64,000 nucleotides of DNA from Selenomonas sputigena (lineage in GTDB: Bacteria; Bacillota; Negativicutes; Selenomonadales; Selenomonadaceae): positions 2,048,051 through 2,112,050 of the forward strand of contig NZ_CP110383.1 in assembly GCF_026015965.1 (NCBI RefSeq), written 5' to 3'. Within the stretch, counting starts at the first letter, position 1; each line of letters begins with the position of its first letter. Below are positions 9,291 through 16,300 of the stretch, one piece after another. Position numbers and translations under genes: made by a program. A model generated the notes under the pieces. The model ran no database searches. It saw nothing but the letters and a program-made list of their open reading frames with translations, and had not been told where the DNA came from.

Positions 9291-9398
9291 TACTATGAAA
9301 GCCCAAGAAGTCAAGTCCAACGGGCGTAGACTGATTGGCCGCTTTCATGTAAGGGCGACGCACAATGCCCACAAAGTGGACGTTTGTGTGTATAGCTT
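9291..9398 (+). repeat. dispersed 108-bp repeat, copy A (full)
   Basis: It begins TACTATGAAAGCCCAAGAAG and ends just after an imperfect hairpin built on CCACAAAGTGG. A full copy lies inverted at 34479-34587 and partial copies lie at 9398-9445, 9893-9950, 26421-26484 and 27901-27955. The ATGAAA in the repeat creates spurious short reading frames. Confidence 0.75.
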
Positions 9399-9445
9399 AC
9401 TATGAAAGTCCAAGAAGTCAAGCCCGAAGGGCGTAGAAGAACGAC
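9398..9445 (+). repeat. dispersed repeat, left-half copy
   Basis: This is a tandem second copy of the left half of the preceding repeat (TACTATGAAAGTCCAAGAAG onward). It runs directly into the promoter of the candidate antisense RNA. Confidence 0.65.
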
Positions 9446-9475
9446 TTGCACACAAACAGTCAGATATGCTATACT
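9446..9475 (+). promoter_or_regulatory. promoter of candidate antitoxin RNA
   Basis: TTGCAC and TATACT are 18 bases apart, with a TGC extended -10 (TGCTATACT). Transcription would start near 9482. The toxin promoter opposite carries the same TGCTATACT. Confidence 0.7.
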
Positions 9476-9481
9476 AGGGGT

Positions 9482-9549
9482 GGCAAAGGCAGTTAATGAC
9501 TTAATCGGCACACGAAAAGCCCCCAAGCTAGCATCTTGGGGGCTTTTCT
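9482..9549 (+). ncRNA. candidate antisense antitoxin RNA (RNA II-like), type I toxin-antitoxin
   Basis: A predicted RNA of about 68 bases from the promoter at 9446 to the hairpin at 9515-9547. It has no useful reading frame. It contains AAAGGCAGTTAATGAC followed by ATCGGCAC; the plus strand has the same string, with one mismatch and a 3-base gap, over the start codon of the opposing small toxin gene (9776-9799). The RNA would therefore pair with the toxin mRNA at its start site. AGGGGTGGCAA at its 5' boundary repeats as AGGGGCGGCAA at 9822-9832 in the toxin leader. Convergent RNAs sharing one terminator and two direct repeats is the architecture of the Fst/par locus of plasmid pAD1. Confidence 0.65.
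9515..9547. terminator. shared bidirectional terminator of the type I toxin-antitoxin locus
   Basis: AAAAGCCCCCAAG and CTTGGGGGCTTTT form a perfect 13-bp stem around a 7-base loop. A and T runs make it work in both directions, so it can end both the antisense RNA and the converging toxin mRNA. Confidence 0.85.
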
Positions 9550-9688
9550 ATTCCCGTATTGCAGGTGGTGCTGAGTCGTCCAAGAGGCAAGCCCACGGGG
9601 CGCAGGTGATTGGAAAACGACTCGTATGTGAAAACGTCCCGCAAATCAAACCCGAAGGGTGCAGATGCGCGGTTGACGTTGACCACTC

Positions 9689-9793
9689 TTAATCCCTAGG
9701 CTCGTCGCCGTCATCTCTCTCATCGAGCCATTTGCTGATGCAATTGGCAATTACGCCAGCCATGATAGAGAGCAGAAAGGCAGTCAATGACAT
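9689..9793 (-). CDS. small hydrophobic toxin candidate, Fst/Ldr-like (34 residues)
   Basis: A 34-residue peptide: a hydrophobic helix (LTAFLLSIMAGVIANCI, residues 3-19), then SKWLDERDD and a charged tail. A single membrane helix followed by a W-L-D turn and an acidic tail is the pattern of Fst/Ldr type I toxins, which damage the membrane from inside the cell. AAAGGGGGG stands before the ATG. An in-frame ATG 24 bases upstream would add MAMERGVP and cannot be excluded. Promoter, leader repeat, converging antisense RNA and shared terminator are all present. No homologue search was possible, so the family assignment rests on architecture and composition. Confidence 0.7.
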   Translation of the reverse strand: MSLTAFLLSIMAGVIANCISKWLDERDDGDEPRD

Positions 9794-9839
9794 CGGCACC
9801 CCCCTTTCCATTGCCATGTATAGGGGCGGCAACGCATAA

Positions 9840-9868
9840 AGTATAGCATACTTCAGCATATCTCGCCA
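9840..9868 (-). promoter_or_regulatory. promoter of the small toxin gene
   Basis: An extended -10, TGCTATACT, with a weak -35 (TGGCGA) at 17-base spacing. Transcription would start near 9833, at the AGGGGCGGCAA repeat, giving a leader of about 40 bases. Confidence 0.6.
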
Positions 9869-9892
9869 CAGCCCTCGATGCTAGGGACCAAC

Positions 9893-9950
9893 TTCATGTA
9901 AGGGCGGCGCACAAACGTCCACAAAGTGGACGTTTGTGCGTGTAGTTTGT
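9893..9950 (+). repeat. dispersed repeat, right-half copy with perfect palindrome
   Basis: CGCACAAACGTCCAC, three A residues, then GTGGACGTTTGTGCG: a perfect 15-bp stem at 9908-9940. It is the right half of the 108-bp repeat. It lies between the toxin promoter and the end of the Rpn fragment and could also act as a terminator-like hairpin. Confidence 0.75.
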
Positions 9951-9977
9951 AAAGATCATCCCATCAAAGCCAGCCTC

Positions 9978-10238
9978 TCACCCTTTGACGAGCGCCGCAT
10001 ACTTCGCCCGCTCCGCCGCCGGAATCTGCAGCACATCCATCGCCTTGTCGAGCGAAACGCCCATGTTTTTCATCATGTTGCCGAGAGAAAGCGCCACGCC
10101 CTTTTCCACGCCCTGCGACAAGCCTTGCGACAGTCCTTGCGACAAGCCCTCTTGTCTGCCCAAGCGCAAGCCCTTTTCCAGAGCCTCCTCGGCTCGTACT
10201 TCCAAGGCACGTTCTTGATCCCATACGAAATTCAGCAT
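9978..10238 (-). CDS. free-standing Rpn C-terminal small protein (RpnS-like)
   Basis: An 86-residue protein matching only the C-terminal third of the complete Rpn nuclease at 12419: MLNFVWDQERALEVRAEEA at the start and MDVLQIPAAERAKYAALVKG at the end. In between is a short tandem repeat of LSQG. GGAGG sits exactly eight bases before its ATG, the same spacing as the internal sites of the two complete Rpn genes. No nuclease domain remains upstream. Known of the family: Rpn genes of E. coli encode an intragenic C-terminal small protein that acts as antitoxin. This copy may therefore be a stand-alone antitoxin, or just a decayed gene. It starts 27 bases after the PemK-like toxin. Confidence 0.65.
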   Translation of the reverse strand: MLNFVWDQERALEVRAEEALEKGLRLGRQEGLSQGLSQGLSQGVEKGVALSLGNMMKNMGVSLDKAMDVLQIPAAERAKYAALVKG

Positions 10239-10264
10239 GTCGAAGACCTCCTGGCAGGGAAGCA

Positions 10265-10606
10265 CTAAATTTCATGATTCTCCATATACTGCATCAATAA
10301 TTCTGTGATATTCTCCCAGTCCTCCTCCGAAATGATTCCTAATTTCTTCCGAAAATCCGAAACAGGGACAACGATTGTCTTTGAAATGCGCGCTGTCGAT
10401 GAATGGTCAAGCGGTATTTCCTTCCAATCAAACACCTCAATGTCATATTCGTCCCTCGCAAAGGTCGACGTAAATGGTACAGACATAACGACTGCTTTCT
10501 CTTCATTGACATCAATCACAAGAACGGGTCGATATTTCCCTCTCCCTGGCTTATCTTCATAGCCCACCCATGCAGACCAGACTTCCTTAGCCTCAACGTG
10601 CCGCAA
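10265..10606 (-). CDS. PemK/MazF family toxin
   Basis: A 113-residue endoribonuclease-like toxin of the PemK/MazF fold. KYRPVLVIDV and VVMSVPFTS are typical of the first strands, then HSSTARISKTIVVP and a C-terminal helix. The best start is TTG with AAGGAG nine bases upstream; an ATG 54 bases farther upstream would give 131 residues but has no site as good. The TTG lies 14 bases inside the preceding small gene, which implies translational coupling, as in toxin-antitoxin pairs. Target sequence is unknown. Confidence 0.75.
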   Translation of the reverse strand: MRHVEAKEVWSAWVGYEDKPGRGKYRPVLVIDVNEEKAVVMSVPFTSTFARDEYDIEVFDWKEIPLDHSSTARISKTIVVPVSDFRKKLGIISEEDWENITELLMQYMENHEI

Positions 10607-10784
10607 TGCATTCCGCTCCTTCGGGATCGAAGTTACGCGACCGCGCGGTTCCCTCGGCATCTTTCATCCATGGATCATCAGAAGGAACGAGACAATGTCC
10701 CTCGGCATCATGTTTGCAGTTTGCATAAGCTATTTTATATAGCTTGTCTCGATTTTCTTCCATAAATTTCTTGAAATCACGCAT
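10593..10784 (-). CDS. 63-residue protein, putative PemK partner
   Basis: A small charged protein: FKKFMEENRDKLYKIAYANC, then KHDAEGHCLVPSDDPW and TARSRNFDPEGAECIAAR. GGGAGG lies just before the ATG. It overlaps the PemK-like toxin gene downstream, which is the normal place for an antitoxin, but it does not resemble MazE, PemI or other antitoxins that I recognise. Two cysteines and one histidine in the centre (C23, H30, C31) are of unclear meaning. Calling it the antitoxin is inference from position. Confidence 0.6.
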   Translation of the reverse strand: MRDFKKFMEENRDKLYKIAYANCKHDAEGHCLVPSDDPWMKDAEGTARSRNFDPEGAECIAAR

Positions 10785-10828
10785 GGATTCCACCTCCCAC
10801 CTGTTTCCATTATAGCAAAAAACGCACC

Positions 10829-10860
10829 AAAAAAGAACCCCCGCGAATGCGGGGGTTCTT
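10829..10860 (-). terminator. intrinsic terminator of SLH porin gene
   Basis: AAGAACCCCCGC and GCGGGGGTTCTT form a 12-bp stem with a 4-base loop, followed on the minus strand by a T-run. It is placed 37 bases after the porin stop. Confidence 0.9.
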
Positions 10861-10896
10861 GCATCATCGCGCCGAAGCACGATGCTTTTCGACTTC

Positions 10897-12135
10897 TTAG
10901 AAGAAGTACTCAAGGCTGCCGTAGAAACGGTTGAGCTTTTTGTCATCCGAAAGCTGCTTGCCGTTGAAGTACTTGAGCGTGCCAACAACGTTCTTTGCGA
11001 ACGTGTAGTCGCCGCCGACTTCCCAGCCCTTCTCGCCCTTCTTGATGGCATCAAAGGTCGGGTTAAAGGCAACATCAGTACCGAGACGACGGTATGCGAC
11101 GAAGAGACCGAAGCTGTGCATATTCTCCTGCTCCGCGCCCTTGTAGGAAAGCTGGGCGTTCCAAGCGCGATCAGTAACCGAATTGTCTGCTGTCGTATTC
11201 TTCCAATAGCCGCCATTCAGAGAAGCCGTCTTGGCGAAGTTGTACGTCGCACCGATGCCCCAGATATTGTTGTAATCGTTGCCCAGCGATGCGCGGTAAT
11301 ACTCAGCAGCTCCCGAGAATTCTTCCGAAGGCTTCCACATGACATTCAGACCCTGCACATTCGAGGGAGCACCAGCAGCATCCTCACGAATCTCTCTAGC
11401 GCGACCAGCAAGCAACGTGCCAGCAAGCGTCTGATCCTTGCCGACCGTGACGCTAGCACCCGAGAACTCGCCATCGAATACAACGCCCTGCTCGGAATAG
11501 TAAGGAATCAAGCCTGCATTGATATCCGTGATGCCATAGTGGCCAGCAACATAGGCACGCGTGAGCTTGACGCTGTTGTCAGGGTTGTTCCCATTGTCAT
11601 CTTCCTTGCCCTGATCGCTGTTAGGATTCCAGTGTGCATCAAGACGAGCCTTGACCTTCCAATGATCGTTGACCGTAGCCGTCGGCTCAAGGCGGAACTT
11701 AAGATCATGATCCGTCGTCGCATCTTGGCCATCCTTCTTCGTACGCGTGTACTCGTACTGCAGCTTGCCTTCCCACTTGACGTTGTCGATGCGGCTCTCA
11801 AGGTTCGAGACGCGGACGCCGAGGTTGTTGAGCTCTTCGCTGAACTCAGCGGCAAGGCGGTCGATCATGGCCTTCTGCTGTGCATTGACCTGGTCTTCCT
11901 TCGCCATGGCCTTCGCGACCATCTGTGCCATCTCGTAACGCGTGATCTCGTTCTGGCCGCGGTACGTGCCGTCGCCATAGCCCTCGATGACGCCGTCATC
12001 GGCGAGCTGGGCTACTGCATCGTATGCCCAATGGTCGGCAGGAACATCGCTGAACGGGTTCGCCGCAGCGAACGTCGTCGAGGCTGCACCGACGACAAGA
12101 GCCGTCGTGAGCGCTGCTGTGAGAGTCTTCTTCAT
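10897..12135 (-). CDS. SLH-domain outer-membrane porin
   Basis: A 412-residue outer-membrane protein. Residues 1-25 are a Sec signal (MKKTLTAALTTALVVGA, cleavage near TFAAA). Residues 26-85 are one SLH domain (NPFSDVPADHWAYDAVAQLA, GYGDGTYRGQNEITRYEMA), which in Negativicutes tethers the outer membrane to peptidoglycan polyamines. A short coiled coil follows (AMIDRLAAEFSEELNNLGVR and on), then a beta barrel with alternating aromatic and polar residues ending in YFF. AAAGGAGGAG precedes the ATG; a longer upstream reading frame has no such site. It is monocistronic, with promoter and terminator visible. Its N-terminal third is nearly identical to that of the porin at 43016. Confidence 0.92.
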   Translation of the reverse strand: MKKTLTAALTTALVVGAASTTFAAANPFSDVPADHWAYDAVAQLADDGVIEGYGDGTYRGQNEITRYEMAQMVAKAMAKEDQVNAQQKAMIDRLAAEFSEELNNLGVRVSNLESRIDNVKWEGKLQYEYTRTKKDGQDATTDHDLKFRLEPTATVNDHWKVKARLDAHWNPNSDQGKEDDNGNNPDNSVKLTRAYVAGHYGITDINAGLIPYYSEQGVVFDGEFSGASVTVGKDQTLAGTLLAGRAREIREDAAGAPSNVQGLNVMWKPSEEFSGAAEYYRASLGNDYNNIWGIGATYNFAKTASLNGGYWKNTTADNSVTDRAWNAQLSYKGAEQENMHSFGLFVAYRRLGTDVAFNPTFDAIKKGEKGWEVGGDYTFAKNVVGTLKYFNGKQLSDDKKLNRFYGSLEYFF

Positions 12136-12257
12136 GAGAAACTCCTCCTTTAAGATAGATAAAAATTTGGCTGCGAACCAAAGCTCCAAGGAGGCTTCCT
12201 CTGAGTGTCCATGTTTCCTCAAGCTCAACCTCACCCGTATCCTCGGTTCGTGAAACT

Positions 12258-12286
12258 AGAATAGCACAGCTCAGAGGAAAACGCAA
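12258..12286 (-). promoter_or_regulatory. promoter of SLH porin gene
   Basis: TTGCGT and TATTCT are 17 bases apart, with TGC before the -10. This leaves a leader of about 115 bases. Confidence 0.65.
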
Positions 12287-12368
12287 ATGAAAAAATCATG
12301 AAGAACGAAATAGGGGGTTTTCGTCCTAAGGATAGTGGAATATGCGCCACTCTGTTTCGCTCTCCTTC

Positions 12369-12398
12369 TTGTTTCCTCCTTGTGGTTCATAGTATAAT
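12369..12398 (+). promoter_or_regulatory. promoter of Rpn gene
   Basis: A consensus TATAAT, with TTGTTT 18 bases upstream. It ends about 20 bases before the GTG start. Confidence 0.65.
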
Positions 12399-12418
12399 AC
12401 AGACAAGGAGGTGACTCT

Positions 12419-13282
12419 GTGAGGAGAACGAAACGTTCCTATAAGGATTCCCTGTTCCGAGATATTTTCAACAACAGGGAACGTCTGTCGGAAATCTGCG
12501 AAGCCCTTCTCGGACTCAAGGCAACTCCCCGGGACATAACGCTCGCCACCATTGACGAGACGCTTTTCAGCGGCATCAAGAATGATGTAGGCTTCATCGT
12601 CCGAAACGAGTATGTGCTCCTTGCCGAGCACCAAAGCACCGTCAATGCAAACATGCCCCTGCGGCTCTTCATGTACCTTGCGGAAATATATCGTCAATAT
12701 GTGGATGAAGATGCTGTCTACAAAAAAGAATCCATCGCCCTGCCAGCACCGAAATTCTATGTATTCTATAACGGAAGCACGGAAATGCCTGACTGTTGGG
12801 AACATCACCTCAGCGATGCTTTCGGTGGGCGCAAAGGCGATATGGATCTAAACGTCACCGTTCTAAACATCAACGACAAACCGCAGCGCCCCATTTTAGA
12901 AAAATGCCCCTCGCTCAAAAGCTACAGCGTATTCGTCGCACAGGTGCGCGAGCACGTCAAAGACGGCGGCACATTAGAGTCCGCCATAGGCGAGGCGGTA
13001 CAATACTGTATTACGCATGACTATCTGAGAGACTATTTCCGCCAAAAACATACGAAGGAGGTTTTCGATATGCTGAATTTCGCCTGGAATCAAGAACGCG
13101 CTTTGGAAGTGCGGGCCGAAGAAGCCATGGAAAAGGGATTGGCTCAAGGCGTGCTGCAAACGACGACCGCTTCCATCTGCCACATCATGAAAAGCTTCAA
13201 CGTATCGATGGAAAAGGCGATGGACGTGCTTCAGATTCCGACGGCAGAGCGCGCGAAGTACGCTCAGCTCGTCAAAGGCTGA
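12419..13282 (+). CDS. Rpn family recombination-promoting nuclease (PD-(D/E)XK transposase family)
   Basis: A 287-residue protein of the Rpn / TIGR01784 family. The nuclease core lies in the first third: SLFRDIFNNRERLSEICEAL, then KNDVGFIVRN with the catalytic Asp and LLAEHQST with the E-x-Q pair. The middle carries LPAPKFYVFYNG. The C-terminal part is helical and charged (MLNFAWNQERALEVRAEEA). Translation starts at GTG, with AAGGAGGTG seven bases upstream. Known role: Rpn proteins are RecA-independent DNA endonucleases, and E. coli members restrict phage. The internal start for a small C-terminal product is listed separately. GC is lower than in the flanking genes. Confidence 0.88.
   Translation: MRRTKRSYKDSLFRDIFNNRERLSEICEALLGLKATPRDITLATIDETLFSGIKNDVGFIVRNEYVLLAEHQSTVNANMPLRLFMYLAEIYRQYVDEDAVYKKESIALPAPKFYVFYNGSTEMPDCWEHHLSDAFGGRKGDMDLNVTVLNINDKPQRPILEKCPSLKSYSVFVAQVREHVKDGGTLESAIGEAVQYCITHDYLRDYFRQKHTKEVFDMLNFAWNQERALEVRAEEAMEKGLAQGVLQTTTASICHIMKSFNVSMEKAMDVLQIPTAERAKYAQLVKG
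13070..13282 (+). CDS. predicted intragenic small protein of the Rpn gene (RpnS-like)
   Basis: Within the Rpn gene and in the same frame, AAGGAGG at 13055-13061 is followed after eight bases by ATG. That would make a separate 70-residue protein equal to the Rpn C terminus, MLNFAWNQ to AQLVKG. In E. coli, C-terminal products made this way neutralise the full-length Rpn nuclease. The same site and spacing occur in the other two Rpn loci of the window. Use of this start is predicted, not shown. Confidence 0.55.
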   Translation: MLNFAWNQERALEVRAEEAMEKGLAQGVLQTTTASICHIMKSFNVSMEKAMDVLQIPTAERAKYAQLVKG

Positions 13283-13304
13283 TCTTGCATCACAAAACAT
13301 ACAG

Positions 13305-13343
13305 CCATAGAAAAAAGCCCCTTTGCGGGGCTTTTTTCTATGG
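13305..13343. terminator. bidirectional terminator between Rpn gene and exoprotein gene
   Basis: CCATAGAAAAAAGCCCC and GGGGCTTTTTTCTATGG form a perfect 17-bp stem with a 5-base loop. A and T runs on both sides serve the two converging genes. Confidence 0.9.
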
Positions 13344-13355
13344 CCTGCGGCCAGC

Positions 13356-16300
13356 TTATTCTGCGCTTTCGTCGAGTTCCTTGAAGATGTAGACGGCGCG
13401 GATCTCCACGGGAGTGACGCCGAGGTCCTCGATGGCGGTCAAAAGACCGGAGGCGAGGACGGCGCGCTCGGCCTTTTTTTCCTTGCCGACGACGATGTTG
13501 AGCGCCGCATCGTCCTTCGGGTAGAGCGTGACGATGCCGTTGCCGAAGGTGACTTGGAAGGCGCCGTTCTGCGTCTGGTAGAGGAAGCTAAGTGCCTTTT
13601 CTGCCGAGCTTCGGATTTCCTTGGGATCGGGAATCTCGACCTTCTTCGAAGCAGGCTTGATGGCGAGTTTGCCTGCGCCATAGTTGACGGAGTAGATGCC
13701 GTCAAGGTCACGCGAGCCGCCGTCCGTGAAGAGGACGGGGATGGCTTCTGCCGTGCCGCCCGGAATCTCGTCGTGGATACCGTAGTTGCCGCGCGTCTTG
13801 GCGAGGTCGAAGCCGAAGGAGCCGTCCGCGCCTTCGACGTAGTCGTGCGCTTCGGATGCGCCGCCCGACGCGACGACAACACGGCTCTGCCAGCTCGTCG
13901 CCGCCAGATCTTTCGGCATGTCGACGGCGATGCCGTCGGCAAACGATGTATCGTGCAGCTGCTCAGCAGACGATACGCCTACAACTGAGCCTATGCCGGC
14001 GCTGGTATTGCTGCTGCCGGTGTTGGCACTACTGCCTGCACTTGTGCTGCTTCCTGCACTTGTGCTCGTACCGCCGCCATTGCTCGCACCGACGGTTTTG
14101 CCGCCGACGCCGCCCGTGCCGCCAAAGCCGCCGGCGCTGCCTCCGCTTGCGCTTGTACCGCCGAAGCTGCTCGCACCGCCGCCCGTCGTGCCGCCGATGC
14201 TTCCTGCACCGCCGCCCACGCTCGTGCCACCGACACTGCTGCCGCTTGCGCTCGTGCCACCAATGCCGCCCGACATGGCACTGACACCGCCCATGTGACC
14301 ATGACTGAGGTTCGCTACGATCTGGGACGCTGTGATGCTGCCCGTCGTTACCGCCCTGCCCTCGGGCGTGCTCATGTCGAAGCCGCGCAGATGGATCTTC
14401 AATGTGCCGGGCGCATAGCTGAAGCGATAGTTGGAAAGCGCCGTCGCACCTTGATAGCCTGCATTGACGGAGGCGGGATCGACGTGGATGACGCCTGCAT
14501 GAAGCCCCGACGCCGTCTGCGGCGTGATGGCGGCATCGTAGTAGGTCGTGACGCCCGTGAGGTTGTCGCCCGCCAAGAGACCGCGCTCTGACATAAAGTC
14601 GCCGCGCTCGACCGTGTATTCGGTGACGACGGGATTCGGCTCACCGTAGTCGCGCGAAGCGCTGCCCGCCGTGACGAGGACTTCGCGCGGCACGATGGCA
14701 AAACTGCCGTCCGCATGGTGAATCACGTAGTTCGATGCAAAACCCGAGCCGAACTGCGCGTCAGAGACGCGCGTCCAGAGGTGCGGCGTGCCCGCGTCCG
14801 TCGTGACGGTCGCCAGCGGATCGATCGTCTCCGTGATGGAGGAAATCGCATCGCCGTTCACCAGTCCCGTCGTCGCATCGGTCTGGCGCACATTGATCCG
14901 GCTCGTGCCGTTCACATAGTGCGCCAGACTGTTCGCTGCGCCGTAGGCGCGGCTCTTGTCGCCCGCCTGGATATAGAGGTCGCGCTTCGTGATTGCAAAG
15001 CCACCGTCGACGTAGTGGATATTGTAGTTCGACGCCTTACGATTGCCCATGAGGCGTGCATTTGCGATCTGCGTCTTGAGTCCCGCCGTGCCGGCGTTCG
15101 TCGTAACGAGGGCGTCCGTCGATTCATCGACATCAGCGACCGCGTCGCCGTGCACGAGTCCCGTCGTCGCCGTCGCAGCGTCGGCGCGGAACTTCGATGT
15201 GCCGCCCGTGTAGACGGCGGTCGAGTTCTCCGTGCCGTAGATGCGCGTCTTGCTTCCCGCACGGAGCGTCAAGTCGCGCGGCGTGATGGCGAAGCCGCCG
15301 TCCTCGTAGGAGATGTCGTAGTTCGCGGCATTTCCCGTGCCGAAGACGGCATTTGCTATCTTCGTCTTGAGTCCTGCCGTTCCTGCATCCGTCGTCACGG
15401 TCGCACGCGAATCAATCGTCTCCGTGACGGTCGAAACCGTATCGCCGTTGACGAGGTTCGTGCCCGCCTTGACACGGAAGAGTCCCGTGCCATTGACGTA
15501 GCCCGCCGTCGTGTTCGCCGTGCCGTAGATGCGGCTCTTGTCGCCCGCGACGAGTGTCAAGGCACGCTTCGTGATGTTGAAGTGTCCGTCAACGTAGGTG
15601 ATGTTGTAATTGTTTGCCGTCCCCGACGAGAAGTGCGCGGCGCTCGCCTTTGTCCAAAGACCTGCCGTACCGGCATTCGTCGTAACGGTTGCTGTCGGGT
15701 CAATCGTCTCCGTCACATCGTCAATCGCATCGCCGTTGACGAGTCCCGCCGTCGCGGTAGCCGCAGCGACGTTGACCTTCGCCGTGTTGTTGATATAGCC
15801 CGCCGTTGCATTGGCGTCGCCGTAAGCGCGGCTCTTGTCGCCCGCCGTGACGGTCAGCGCACGCTTCTTGATGGTCAGCGTGCCGGGATCGGACGTGATA
15901 TGGTAGTCCGTCGCAAGGCTGCGGCTGCCCGCGGCGAGCGCCGCACCCTTCAAGGTCATCGTGTAAGTGCCGACGCCCGTGCGCTCGGTGACGTCATTCG
16001 TACCGTCGGTCGCCGTGACCGTATACTTGGCGAAGCTGTCGCCCGAAAGGAGCGTGCCCGTATGCGTCGTGCTCGACGTCATGGTCACGCTGTCGTTCGA
16101 CGTGCCGTAAATGCGCTCGCCGCTCGGCGCGGTGAAGTGAATGTCGATGGGCTTAATGGTGAGCTTGCCCGGAACGTACTTGAACTTGTAGTTCGTCGCG
16201 GAAAGCGTGCTGTTTTTCAGGTCAACACTGTATTCGCCCGCATGGACAGCGCCCTGCGCGTAGCCCGTCGTCTTCGTCGCGTCCGCAATCGGGGTATAGG

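Noticed and set aside
9402-9692. 96-codon plus-strand reading frame starting MKVQEVKPEG
   Set aside because: It is made of the dispersed repeat, the antisense RNA and the shared terminator, and it runs antisense to the 3' part of the toxin mRNA. The ATGAAA belongs to the repeat; no ribosome site.
13356-13970. C-terminal contact-inhibition toxin with immunity gene at the exoprotein end
   Set aside because: No VENN-like border and no toxin-like tip, and the next gene downstream (12419) is on the other strand and is an Rpn nuclease, not an immunity-type gene.
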